Shown here: in pieces, positions 24,917 to 34,900 of the stretch | Position numbering within the stretch: the stretch's first letter is position 1 | Layout of the letters: every line of letters starts with the position of its first letter | Origin: UBA4466 sp963925035 | GTDB taxonomy: Bacteria > Bacteroidota > Bacteroidia > Flavobacteriales_D > Crocinitomicaceae | Assembly (NCBI GenBank): GCA_963925035.1 | Contig: CAWUSK010000012.1 | Location: forward strand, 1-64,000 | Length of the DNA stretch: 64,000 nt | Direction: 5' to 3' | Notes under the pieces: model-generated | Told to the model about the DNA's origin: nothing | The model's database searches: none | What the model saw: the letters and a program-made list of their open reading frames with translations, nothing else | Program-made: the position numbers and the translations under genes

Positions 24917-26101
24917 ATGAAAAGAAATAGATTCTTATTAACAGTTGTGCTTCTGGCTTTTACAATTAGTAGCTGCAGTGAACAACAAGCGCTCGATGCA
25001 CAAGATTATCGCGCATCCGATCATCAAGAAAATAGTATTGAAATGACTCAAGCTCAATTCGATAATGCTGAAATCCAAATTTCCCAAATTGAAAAGCGAA
25101 ATATCAGTGATGCCTTATTGATTAATGGGTTAGTTGATGCTCCACCTCAAAATTTAATATCTGTCTCAGCTCCGCTTGGTGGATATGTCGTAAGTACAGA
25201 TTTAGTGGCTGGAATGTATGTGAATAAAGGACAGAAATTGTTAACGATTGAGCACCAGGACTACATTCAACTTCAACAGGATTATTTAGATAAAAAAAGT
25301 CAATTAGAATACCTTGAGAAGGATTTTCAACGACAAGAAAAGTTGAGAAATGAAAATGTGAATTCCGAAAAAAACTTTCAACAAATTACTTCGCAGTATA
25401 AAAGTATGAAAGCCCAAGTAACAGGATTAAAAGAAAAGTTAGCTTACATAGGTATTAATTCGTCCTCTCTTAACGAGAATAACATTAGTAGAAGAGTTAC
25501 AATTAAAGCACCCTCAAGTGGTTTTGTTTCTGCAATGAACGTTAATATTGGAAAGTATTGCAACCCAACGGATGTATTAATAGAACTAATTGACACCAAG
25601 CACTTACATGCAGAATTGACTGTTTTTGAAAAAGATCTTGGAAAAATAAAAATCGGACAAAAAGTGCATCTAAGTATTCCTGGAGCTTCTGGCGAAGATT
25701 TTGTCGCTTCAGTATACTTAATAGGGAAGGCAATAGGGAAGGACAGGTCCGTGAAAATACATGCTCATTTTGACAAAGAGAATGAAAATTTAGTGCCCGG
25801 AATGTACATCAATGGATCTATTTCGATAGAAAACAATGATGTTTATGCTATTAATACACAGTCCGTACTGACATTTGACGGACGCGATTACATTGTTCTG
25901 TCGGAAGGTGTTCAAGGGAAAGCAAAAACCAATCATTTTCAATTGCATGAGGTAATTAAAGGTGTAACAGAATCATCTCTTACCGAGATTAGTTTTGTGG
26001 AAAATATTGACGCGTCAAAAGTTAACTACGTGTCAAATGGTGCATTTTCTATTTTAGCGATGCTTAAAAATAGAGATGATGAAGACGGACACGGCCATTA
26101 A
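24917..26101 (+). CDS. RND periplasmic adaptor lipoprotein (CusB/CzcB type)
   Basis: A 394-aa membrane fusion protein with lipobox SSCS (residues 17-20). It has a barrel-sandwich/lipoyl half (VSAPLGGYVVSTDLVAGMYVNKGQKLLTIE), a coiled-coil hairpin (about 115-180), the second lipoyl half (IKAPSSGFVSAMNVNIGKYCNPTDVLIEL), a beta-barrel (VPGMYINGSI), and a His-ending tail (DDEDGHGH). It links the inner membrane pump to the TolC part. It starts 13 bp after the pump gene, so the two are co-transcribed. The terminal His/Asp cluster could bind metal. Confidence 0.9.
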   Translation: MKRNRFLLTVVLLAFTISSCSEQQALDAQDYRASDHQENSIEMTQAQFDNAEIQISQIEKRNISDALLINGLVDAPPQNLISVSAPLGGYVVSTDLVAGMYVNKGQKLLTIEHQDYIQLQQDYLDKKSQLEYLEKDFQRQEKLRNENVNSEKNFQQITSQYKSMKAQVTGLKEKLAYIGINSSSLNENNISRRVTIKAPSSGFVSAMNVNIGKYCNPTDVLIELIDTKHLHAELTVFEKDLGKIKIGQKVHLSIPGASGEDFVASVYLIGKAIGKDRSVKIHAHFDKENENLVPGMYINGSISIENNDVYAINTQSVLTFDGRDYIVLSEGVQGKAKTNHFQLHEVIKGVTESSLTEISFVENIDASKVNYVSNGAFSILAMLKNRDDEDGHGH

Positions 26102-26162
26102 TATTCCTTATATTTAAAATGTACCTTGATTTTTTATCTTTCAATTTAATACAAGAAGTGAT

Positions 26163-26867
26163 ATGGAAAACGAAATCGAAGAATACTTAGCCAAGCATTA
26201 TATTCACAAAAGTAATTGGCTGCGAGCAGCGGTGCTAGGAGCAAACGATGGAATCTTATCCATTTCAAGTTTAGCAATTGGAATTGCAGCGGCAAGTGAA
26301 TTTCGAGCACCAATTGTTTTAGCAAGTGTTGCTGGATTGGTCGGTGGAGCATTATCAATGGCTGCGGGAGAATATGTTTCTGTTAGTTCTCAAACAGATG
26401 TCGAACATGCAGATATTGAGAGGGAAAGACAAGAGTTAATTGACATGCCGGAAATTGAATTACAGCGATTGGCTCAAATCTACGAAGAACGCGGTTTGAA
26501 AAAAGACACAGCATTTATTGTTGCAAAAGAGCTTACGGAACACGACGCCTTGGGTGCGCATGTCCGCGATGAATTAGGTATTAACGATGTGAGCCAAGCG
26601 AAACCTATGCAAGCTGCATTGGCTTCTGGTTCTGCCTTTATTGTGGGAGGCGCTTTACCAACCTTGACAACCATTTTTCTTCCTTTAGAAAGACTTGAAT
26701 TTTACCTCTATGGCTTCGCGATTCTCTTTTTGATTTTATTAGGCGTAATGGCAGCAAAAACAGGAGGCTCAAGTATAACAAAAGCCATTGCCCGAATCAC
26801 ACTTTGGGGAACAATCTCCATGGGAATGAGCGCAATGGTAGGACATTTCTTTGGTGTGAATCTCTAA
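26163..26867 (+). CDS. VIT1/CCC1-family iron/manganese transporter
   Basis: A 234-aa inner membrane protein with the family hallmarks: LRAAVLGANDGILSISSLAIG in the first helix, GLVGGALSMAAGEYVSVSSQTD in the second, an acidic metal-binding loop (about 80-140, with ERERQELIDMPEIELQRLAQIYEERG), then three more helices (SGSAFIVGGALPTL, FAILFLILLGVMAAKTGG, TISMGMSAMVGHFFG). Family members move Fe(II) or Mn(II) with protons. It follows the metal efflux operon by 61 bp and extends the metal theme. Confidence 0.9.
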   Translation: MENEIEEYLAKHYIHKSNWLRAAVLGANDGILSISSLAIGIAAASEFRAPIVLASVAGLVGGALSMAAGEYVSVSSQTDVEHADIERERQELIDMPEIELQRLAQIYEERGLKKDTAFIVAKELTEHDALGAHVRDELGINDVSQAKPMQAALASGSAFIVGGALPTLTTIFLPLERLEFYLYGFAILFLILLGVMAAKTGGSSITKAIARITLWGTISMGMSAMVGHFFGVNL

Positions 26868-26882
26868 AAAAGATAGGTATCA

Positions 26883-28160
26883 ATGAAAACAATTTTGTTC
26901 ATATTTCTCATCGCATTAACGACTCAGTTGGCAATTGCACAGTCTGTTGTTACAATTAACAAAACAAAGAAAAATGCTGCCCTATTTGAAGACTCAACGC
27001 CGAATAGTTTGTTTGGTATGCTTAAGTCTTCTTATGAGAATTTAGGTTATTTTGATGTAAAAGGAATGTCAGATAGCTTGGTGAACAGTTTGTCCTTGAT
27101 TGATCGAAGTAAATTGTATGCTTCTACCACAAATGAGATTGAAGTGATGTACAATGAAAATGGAGAAGAGCAAGTTTTTTTTGATTCACTTTCTGGCATG
27201 TATGAGTTAATTTACAGATACCCGGATACAGTTTACACAAGTTTAGACAATATTGAATGCATCGTTTTGAATATTGAAGAGGGAAAAGAATCAAAATTCA
27301 GTCGAATTAATACGATTGAGTTTTGGAAAAATTACAACGGAACGATGAGCCGCGTAATGACGATATCAGCAGATGTACTTTCAATGATAGGTTTCAAATA
27401 TATCGAGGAGGTAAACGAAAATATTCAAGCAGCTTGGTTGGATAAAAGCAACTCTCATTCCTTGTGGAATAAAATGAAGATAGCCGCTTTGGAAAGGTTC
27501 GAAAGACAAAAAATAATGGATGGAGGAAGAGAAGAAAAGGATTTTTACATGTCGTTTTTTCCGTCAAATTACGATTTTCCATTTTATTTTTTCCTTATGT
27601 CAGTACCAACTAATTTGGATAAAAACCCGGAAGAAATCTCCTATCTTCAAGCACGAAATTATTATAAAACAGAGCGTATGCCTTTTCAGTTTTCTTATGG
27701 AGATGCATTAATTGCTGATTCAAATTCACGTTTAGCAATAGAAAGTCATTTTACCAACGTAAAACGATATTGGTTTCTCCCTTTAACTGAGCGGTATGAT
27801 GAAGATCCTGATTCTCCTAACTATGGAGAGCAGTTGGTAATTGAAACTGAAGATGGTTCACTTGATTATGCGCATGAAAATCCAGAATTAATATATGTTT
27901 GGTTAGAATATAAAGATGTCAAACTCTACGCTGTGAAAGAATTTTTACCAGCAAAAAATGACAAAGAAAGAATGTCTAAAATTGTTGGGTTGATTTTTAC
28001 ACAGAAAACTGGAAATGGGAAACCAGAAATTGTTTCTTATTCGCCAACCGAAGGAGTTTTTGAATCAGATTTTGGAGCTTATCCCATCACTAAACTTTAC
28101 AAGTTACCGTGGTATTCCCTTTTAATAAAGGAGACGAAAAGAAAGAGAAATACAAATTAA
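26883..28160 (+). CDS. Hypothetical secreted protein
   Basis: A 425-aa protein with a signal peptide (cleaved after IAQ). The remainder is soluble, mixed alpha/beta and rich in aromatics; it has no motif I can name. A segment at about 135-180 (RINTIEFWKN...MSRVMTISADVLSMIGF) faintly recalls gliding protein GldN, but the similarity is too weak to call. It lies 15 bp after the VIT transporter and abuts the next gene with no gap, so it is part of an operon. Function unknown. Confidence 0.7.
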   Translation: MKTILFIFLIALTTQLAIAQSVVTINKTKKNAALFEDSTPNSLFGMLKSSYENLGYFDVKGMSDSLVNSLSLIDRSKLYASTTNEIEVMYNENGEEQVFFDSLSGMYELIYRYPDTVYTSLDNIECIVLNIEEGKESKFSRINTIEFWKNYNGTMSRVMTISADVLSMIGFKYIEEVNENIQAAWLDKSNSHSLWNKMKIAALERFERQKIMDGGREEKDFYMSFFPSNYDFPFYFFLMSVPTNLDKNPEEISYLQARNYYKTERMPFQFSYGDALIADSNSRLAIESHFTNVKRYWFLPLTERYDEDPDSPNYGEQLVIETEDGSLDYAHENPELIYVWLEYKDVKLYAVKEFLPAKNDKERMSKIVGLIFTQKTGNGKPEIVSYSPTEGVFESDFGAYPITKLYKLPWYSLLIKETKRKRNTN

Positions 28161-28799
28161 ATGAAAACAGCAATTATTATCGGAGCAACAGGTCTCACAG
28201 GAAGTCTCGTCTTAGAGCAATTATTAGCAAATAGTGATTACGAAAAAATCAAACTGTTTTCGCGAACTTCTTCTGGAGTCAATCACCCTAAAGTGGAGGA
28301 GTATATTGTTGACTTAATGAAATTAGAAAACTCAAAGTCGGATTTTACTGCCGATGAGGTTTATTGCTGTATTGGCACAACAAAGAAAAAAACACCAGAT
28401 CAAGAAAAGTACAAAGCTATAGATTTTGGAATTCCAGCCGCAGCTGCAAAGTTGTGTTCAGAAAACGGAATTGAAGTCATGGCCGTTGTTTCTGCAATTG
28501 GAGCTAATCCAAAAAGCAAAATTTTCTACAACCGAACAAAAGGCGAAATGGAAGAAGCAGTAAAGAGCGCTGGAATTCCAAGAACGTACATTCTTCGACC
28601 GAGTTTTATCGGCGGAAACCGTAAAGAAAAGCGAGCAGGTGAGAAGGTAGCCTTGGCAATATTCAACTTCTTAAAACCATTGTTTTTTGGTGGGTTAAAA
28701 AAATATGCAGTCATCGAAGCTAGTGCAATTGCAAAACGCCTGATTCAATTAGCGAATTCAAAAGAACCTTCAAGAGCGCTGGAATCGAATGAAATTTGA
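28161..28799 (+). CDS. NAD(P)-binding protein, HTATIP2-like SDR
   Basis: A 212-aa atypical short-chain dehydrogenase. It starts with the Rossmann motif IIGATGLTGSLVLEQLL (residues 6-22), then DEVYCCIGTTKKKT, VSAIGAN, the FYNRTKGEMEEAV region with a Tyr/Lys pair, and LRPSFIGGNRKE. This is the pattern of the HTATIP2/oxidoreductase-like group seen in Flavobacteriales. The substrate is unknown. The ATG directly follows the stop of the previous gene. Confidence 0.82.
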   Translation: MKTAIIIGATGLTGSLVLEQLLANSDYEKIKLFSRTSSGVNHPKVEEYIVDLMKLENSKSDFTADEVYCCIGTTKKKTPDQEKYKAIDFGIPAAAAKLCSENGIEVMAVVSAIGANPKSKIFYNRTKGEMEEAVKSAGIPRTYILRPSFIGGNRKEKRAGEKVALAIFNFLKPLFFGGLKKYAVIEASAIAKRLIQLANSKEPSRALESNEI

Positions 28800-28828
28800 G
28801 TAGCCTTGAATTTTACTTTCAATCGAAA

Positions 28829-29377
28829 TTACTTCCGCAACACTTTAACGTCACCATTCACCCCAATCTTAATAATCTGAGAAGGAGTGATCATTTTTTC
28901 TATTAAGCGCTCTTTAAGAATAAATTCAGCGTTATTTTTTATCGACGCATCTATATTGTCATAACAAGTCGGAGAAGCTTGACCAGAAAGATTTGCCGAA
29001 GTACTCACTAACGGCTTTCTCATTCCACGAATTAATTTCAAGCAATTCGCATCTTGAGTGATTCGAATTCCAACTGTGCCATCTTGTGCAATTACTGAAG
29101 GAGCTAATCCTTTTGCGTTTGGATAAATTATCGTCAGTGGCTTTACAGCTAAATCAGCCAAGTCGTAACAGATTTCGTGGTATTCAGGAATGTAGCGATC
29201 AATCATTTGAAAACTGTCTACCAACAAGATGAAACTCTTTTCCTCAGGACGATTTTTTAATTCAAGTAGCTTCTGACAAGCATCTTCATTCGTTGCGTCA
29301 CAGCCCAATCCCCAAATTGTATCGGACGGATATAAAACCGTACCACCATTCTTTAATCCTTCAATTATATTTTGCAT
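28829..29377 (-). CDS. tsaC: L-threonylcarbamoyladenylate synthase (Sua5/YrdC)
   Basis: A 182-aa single-domain enzyme of t6A tRNA modification that makes threonylcarbamoyl-AMP from threonine, bicarbonate and ATP. It has the KxR-like LKNRPEEKSFILLV region, YPSDTIWGLGCDA near the N-terminus, the VGIRITQDANC block and the STSANLSGQ nucleotide-binding motif. It lacks the extra Sua5 C-terminal domain. It begins 1 bp after the trmD stop, so two tRNA-modification enzymes are coupled. Confidence 0.92.
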   Translation of the reverse strand: MQNIIEGLKNGGTVLYPSDTIWGLGCDATNEDACQKLLELKNRPEEKSFILLVDSFQMIDRYIPEYHEICYDLADLAVKPLTIIYPNAKGLAPSVIAQDGTVGIRITQDANCLKLIRGMRKPLVSTSANLSGQASPTCYDNIDASIKNNAEFILKERLIEKMITPSQIIKIGVNGDVKVLRK

Positions 29378-29378
29378 A

Positions 29379-30056
29379 TTAATCTTCTAATAAATCTGGT
29401 CTTCTTGCTACTGTGCGTTCCATCGCCTTTTCGTCGCGCCATTTTTCAATCTTCCCAAAATCACCAGACAATAAAACTTCAGGAACTTTCCATCCCTTGA
29501 AATCTTCTGGACGCGTATACACTGGAGGTGAAAGCAAATTATCTTGAAAGCTGTCTGTTAATGCCGAAGTTTCATCGTTCAGAACGCCAGGAATTAATCG
29601 TACAATACTATCAACTAAAACAGCTGCGCCTAATTCTCCACCAGACAAAACGTAAGAACCGATAGAAATTTCTTTCGTGATGTAATGCTCACGAATACGC
29701 TCATCGATACCTTTGTAATGCCCACAAAGGATGATTAAGTTTCCTTTTAGACTTAAATCGTTGCAAATAGATTGTTCCAATAATTCACCATCGGGTGTCA
29801 TAAAAATGATTTCGTCGTATTCGCGTTCTGCCATTAATTTTTCAATCAAAACAGAAATTGGTTCAATAGACATTACCATTCCAGCGCCACCACCGTATTG
29901 GTAATCGTCAACTTTGTTGTGTTTGTCCCTTGAATAATCGCGGATGTTATGTAAAACCAATTCTAAATGTCCCTTTGTCTGCGCACGTTTCATGATAGAA
30001 TCTGAAAACGGGCTGATCAATAAATCAGGCAAAATAGTTAGTATATCTATTCTCAT
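29379..30056 (-). CDS. trmD: tRNA (guanine-37-N1)-methyltransferase
   Basis: A 225-aa SPOUT-class methyltransferase that methylates G37 of tRNAs. Conserved blocks are MRIDILTILPDL, DYQYGGGAGMVM, LCGHYKGIDERI and the trefoil-knot motif SIGSYVLSGGELGA, followed by SPPVYTRPEDF. Length is near the family norm. It is divergent from the M14 peptidase gene and leads the trmD-tsaC pair. Confidence 0.96.
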   Translation of the reverse strand: MRIDILTILPDLLISPFSDSIMKRAQTKGHLELVLHNIRDYSRDKHNKVDDYQYGGGAGMVMSIEPISVLIEKLMAEREYDEIIFMTPDGELLEQSICNDLSLKGNLIILCGHYKGIDERIREHYITKEISIGSYVLSGGELGAAVLVDSIVRLIPGVLNDETSALTDSFQDNLLSPPVYTRPEDFKGWKVPEVLLSGDFGKIEKWRDEKAMERTVARRPDLLED

Positions 30057-30098
30057 AGGGCAAATTTAACTATTTTAGACAAGCATTAAATCAAAGTA

Positions 30099-31811
30099 AT
30101 GAAGCAAATTATTGGAATCCTCTTTCTGAGTTTATCGTTTGTCACTTTCGGACAACAAAGTTCAAACCAAACCTTAAATTATTCAGACTTAATAAAGGTA
30201 TACAAGGAACTGGCGAAACAGCACTCTGAGATTGAACTTTATGCCATGGGAGAATCTGATTATGGTTTACCAATCTATTTGTGTATTGTGAATGGCGCAC
30301 AAGATTCTATTAAGTCGTTTGAAAAAGCAAGGAATAGCACAACACTATTTATTAATAACGCTATTCATCCAGGAGAACCAGACGGAGTAAACGCATGTCT
30401 TGGTATTTTGAATGATTGGATAACTAACGGGAAACAGACGGCAGCAGCACCTGTTTTAGCAATAATCCCTGCATACAATGTTGGAGGAATGCTGGTGCGT
30501 TCTGGAACGAGCAGAGCAAATCAAAATGGACCTGAAGAATACGGGTTTCGTGGAAATGCTCAAAACCTAGATTTGAATCGTGATTTTGTGAAAATGGATT
30601 CTAAGAACATGTTCACCTTTGCTAAAATTTATCACGCGCTTGAGCCTGATATTTTTATTGATACGCATGTGTCTAATGGTGCAGATTATCAATATGTTGT
30701 ATCTTATATTGCAAGTGTAAAGGAAAGAATGGCGCCTGGACTTTCCGAGTTAATGCATCAAAAAATGTTGCCGTTTTTGAAAAGTCAATTTAAAACAAAG
30801 GAAATTGATTTAATTCCTTATGTTGATTTAAAAGATGAAACACCAGAGTCAGGAATTCAAGTATTCAATGACTTACCACGATATTCTATGGGATATGCAG
30901 CTATGATGAACTCTATAAGCTTTACGATAGAAACACACATGTTGAAGCCATTTGATGAGCGAGTAGCCGCAACAAAGGAGTTTATTATTCAGACGATACA
31001 ATGGGCGACTGCAAATTCTGTTGAAATTGAAAAAGAAAGGGAAAATGCATTGAAATGGGAGAGAGATTTAAAGGAATTTGAGTTCAATTTTCAGCTTACA
31101 GAAAAGAAGGATTCAATTTTGTTTAAAGGGTTTGAGTTTTCTCGACCAATAAGCGAGGTAACAGGACTTCCTCGCTTAAAGTACCACCAAGACCGCCCGT
31201 ATGAAAAATATGTGCCGTATTACAAAACATATGTAACAAAAAGTAAATCGCACATTCCTGATTTCTTTATTCTTGGCGGACAAAATGAAGAAGTAGTCAA
31301 ACGCCTAAAAGCAAATCAATTCAAATTTGAAGTACTGACGAAAGATACTGTGATACAATTGGGGAGAGTGCGAATTGATAATTATGAAACGGTTAAAAAG
31401 CCGTATGAAGGACATTATTTACACTCAGATGTGTCGTCTAATATTTCACTGTCTGCTGTTAAATTTAAGAAAGGAGATATATTGATACCAGCACAACAAC
31501 GGAACAAACGTTTTCTAGTTTCGCTAATGGAATCCAAATCAGAGGATAGTTATTTTAATTGGAATTTCTTTGACAGTTATATTCAGCAAAAAGAATATTT
31601 CTCACCTTACGTTTTCGAAGATCAGGCAGTTGAGATTCTTAAAAATAATTTACCTCTAAAAGAAGAGTTTGAAGCAAAAAAGAAGCGTGATCCAGAATTC
31701 GCTAAATCGGAATGGAATCAGTTGTATTTTATTTATTCTCGCAGTAAATACTTTGAACCATCACTCAATCTTCTGCCAATTTTTGAAGGAATGTATAAAG
31801 GGGGTGAATAG
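30099..31811 (+). CDS. M14-family zinc carboxypeptidase, secreted
   Basis: A 570-aa exported enzyme with signal peptide (cut after TFG). Zinc-binding NNAIHPGEPDG (His and Glu ligands) lies at residues 85-95, then NLDLNRDFVKMDS substrate-binding Asn-Arg, and IDTHVSNGADY (third zinc His). The remaining ~300 residues form a C-terminal region typical of the Bacteroidota branch. It likely trims extracellular peptides. It has no sorting domain, so it is probably periplasmic. Confidence 0.87.
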   Translation: MKQIIGILFLSLSFVTFGQQSSNQTLNYSDLIKVYKELAKQHSEIELYAMGESDYGLPIYLCIVNGAQDSIKSFEKARNSTTLFINNAIHPGEPDGVNACLGILNDWITNGKQTAAAPVLAIIPAYNVGGMLVRSGTSRANQNGPEEYGFRGNAQNLDLNRDFVKMDSKNMFTFAKIYHALEPDIFIDTHVSNGADYQYVVSYIASVKERMAPGLSELMHQKMLPFLKSQFKTKEIDLIPYVDLKDETPESGIQVFNDLPRYSMGYAAMMNSISFTIETHMLKPFDERVAATKEFIIQTIQWATANSVEIEKERENALKWERDLKEFEFNFQLTEKKDSILFKGFEFSRPISEVTGLPRLKYHQDRPYEKYVPYYKTYVTKSKSHIPDFFILGGQNEEVVKRLKANQFKFEVLTKDTVIQLGRVRIDNYETVKKPYEGHYLHSDVSSNISLSAVKFKKGDILIPAQQRNKRFLVSLMESKSEDSYFNWNFFDSYIQQKEYFSPYVFEDQAVEILKNNLPLKEEFEAKKKRDPEFAKSEWNQLYFIYSRSKYFEPSLNLLPIFEGMYKGGE

Positions 31812-31940
31812 TTTTATCACAAATCAAATTACAAAAAACTCAAACAGGATTCGAAATTTATTGGATTCCTAAAATTAATTTTTGGAGGTTAGAATTTAAA
31901 TAAACACATAAGAATCAGTTAATAAATATAACTGTAATAT

Positions 31941-31948
31941 TACTTTTG
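31941..31948 (+). promoter_or_regulatory. -7 box for the PNGase-like gene
   Basis: TACTTTTG fits TAnnTTTG, 19 bp before the ATG at 31968. Confidence 0.4.
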
Positions 31949-31967
31949 AAGTACTAAACGATTTACT

Positions 31968-34900
31968 ATGAAAAATTACATTTTTACTTTTGTATTTGCT
32001 TTAATTTCAATTGGTGCATTTTCCCAAGACACTACGTTGGTCCAAACATTTACATTCGATTCAATTTCAGCACGAAGAGCGAATTTTATTTTCCCTCAAG
32101 AATTGAATTCAAAGCGTTTTGAAAAAGTATTGATGTATTACAAGCTAAAATGCGATCCAGCAACACCATGGGATAGTTACAATTGTGGTGAATGGGATTA
32201 TTTAGCGTATACTCGAATTTTTGATCACACTGGAGTTTATGATTCAGTGCAAGTTGATTCCGTGCGTTATTTAAATAACTTTAATAGTCCGCCAGTCTAT
32301 AATTATGTAAATTATCCAACAGTTGAAGACCAACGTGTTTTTGCAGAAAGTAGCATGTCTCCCTATGTCAATTCACTCAGCAATATTGGAATGACAACTA
32401 CAGGTTCAAGTAATTTCCCATTTAATGTAACAAGCAACGGAAATAGAATGCAAGTGTTAATTACAGCGGGGGAATTGATTGCCGCAGGTGTCATTCCTGG
32501 AGATTTACAGTCAATTTCTCTTGATATTCAAAATATAGTTGGAAATGGATATGTGTTACATCCTACCATTTCGATCAAAGGAACATCGTTAACTGAACTG
32601 ACAAATTTTGAGAAAATAGGATTCACAGAGGTTTATCACCGGTCAAGAATTACTGGATCTGCAAATGAACTAGCCATAGGACAAAATGATTTCCTGTTTC
32701 ACGTTCCTTACACATGGAATGGAACGGACAATATAATTGTTGAATTTGTTTATGAGGCGTCTGTTGTTGCTGCAAATGACATTCAGTTTTCCACTGAATC
32801 GACTGTTGGAAATATGGCTGTTGGTTATCCAAATAGAAATGGAGTTTTATCACTCGATGGTACAAATGAAGCGATGTTAGAATTGTCTGAGTATGATTTC
32901 GGTGGAGAAATGACCGTTTCGTTTTGGTCTAAAGGAACAGGCAACAATGGCATTAATACACATTTCATGGAAGGAATCGATACATTGAACAACCGCATAT
33001 TTAACATACATTTTCCTTGGAGTAATAACAATTTATATTTTGATGCAGGCGCTGGTTCTGGTTATGATAGAATCAATAAAGTAATGACAGCTGCGGAAAT
33101 CGATAATGAGTGGCACCATTGGGCGTTCATCAAAAACCAAGCTACAGGTTCAATGAAAGTAATGAAAGATGGTATTTTATGGCACTCTGGCACTGGATTC
33201 TCGAGACCAATTGGGGAGATTCATCGTTTTATTTTAGGTGCATCAAAAGCATTGAACACAAATTGGAAAGGAAAGGTGGATGAATTCCAAGTATTTAATG
33301 CTGCGCTTTCAGAGGCAACGGTGGCAGCTTGGTTTAATAAAAGAGCAGATGCAGCGCATCCTAACTGGTCTAATTTAGTAAGTTACTATACATTTGACGA
33401 TCAGGAATATGCAGAAGATATGTCATTAAATGATTACTTATTGATGCCTTCGGATTATGGAATGTTTGACTTTTCAGAATACCCAGTTGCTGGGGTTGAA
33501 ATTACAGATAGGCCTATAATTGAATTTGGAACTGGTGGAATAGTTGGAGCGACAACAACTGAATATGAAAACTACTTTACTGTAAAAGAACCTGAAGTTG
33601 TTTTTGAGTTTGCAACACTGGACAATCACAAGGAAATAGTAAACGCGTTTGTTGCAATTCCTGAAGGAAATAGCTTTACCTATGATGAAAATAATTCTAT
33701 CATTACAACAACTCCATTTGCAGGTACAACTACTTTAACAAACGAAATAGTGACGCACTACAACGCACCGTACGAATTAGTAAATGACGTTGAAATAGGT
33801 CGTTTTATTACTCCTTATGGTATCAACTTTAATCTTACAGCAAATGGCTCGAATGGATTTACTTGGATATACGATGTGACGGATTATCAAATGTATTTGA
33901 AGGACACGGTGGATTTAGAAGCTCATAATACACAGGAATTACTTGACCTTCAATTTGTATTCATTGAAGGGACTCCTCCGCGTGATGTGCACAAAAGAGA
34001 ACCGATTTGGAATGATTGGAAATCATATTCATACAAGAATTTGGATGATGATGTTAGCCTTTCAGCTGTTTCAATTTCATTATCGGATTCTTCTGAAATG
34101 TTTAAAATTAAAACACGAATCACCGGTCACGGACAAGTCGGAAATACCTCTTGTTGTGAATGGAAAAATAACACACACAAGTTACTTTTGGATGGCGTGC
34201 AAAGATTTGATTGGAGTATTTATAGACAAACGGCTTGCGGAGATAGTCCAAACCCTGGTCAAGGAGGAACATGGCCGTATGCGCGAGAAGGCTGGTGTCC
34301 TGGAGACTTAGTAGAAGAATACGGGCATGATATTACGCCATTTGTTACACCTGGACAATCAGTTCAAATTGATTACGATATTACTCCTGTCAACGCCGGA
34401 GATCCAGCAGAAGGTGGAGGGAATTACATAATGGCAATGGATTTGATTTCATATTCTGCTCCAAACTTTCAAAACGATGCGGGCATTGTAGATATTCTAA
34501 ATCCAAATAACTACGAGTATTATAGAAAATGGAATCCATCATGTTCAACTCCACGTGTAATAATTCAAAATACAGGTGAACAAATGTTAACTAGCTGTGT
34601 GATTAGAATCTCATTGGCTTCAGGACAGTTTATTGATCATAGTTGGTCAGGAAATTTATCCTTTTTGCAAAAAGAAATTGTTGAAATTCCAGTTCCGGAT
34701 GTGTACTGGTGGCAAACAGGCGGTGGTGCAAGTGAATTTACTGCTGAAATTAGAGATGTGCAAGGAACGGACGCTGATGAGTACGTGAAGAATAATAAGA
34801 AAATGGTTAAATATAACATTCCAGAATTGATTCCAGGACAGTTCTTAGTTTGGTTTAACACTAATAATAGGGCAAACGAGAACAAGTGGAGATTGACTGA

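Noticed and set aside
26883..28160. GldN/PorN gliding-motility protein
   Set aside because: The similarity is confined to one short stretch, and other gld genes are absent nearby.
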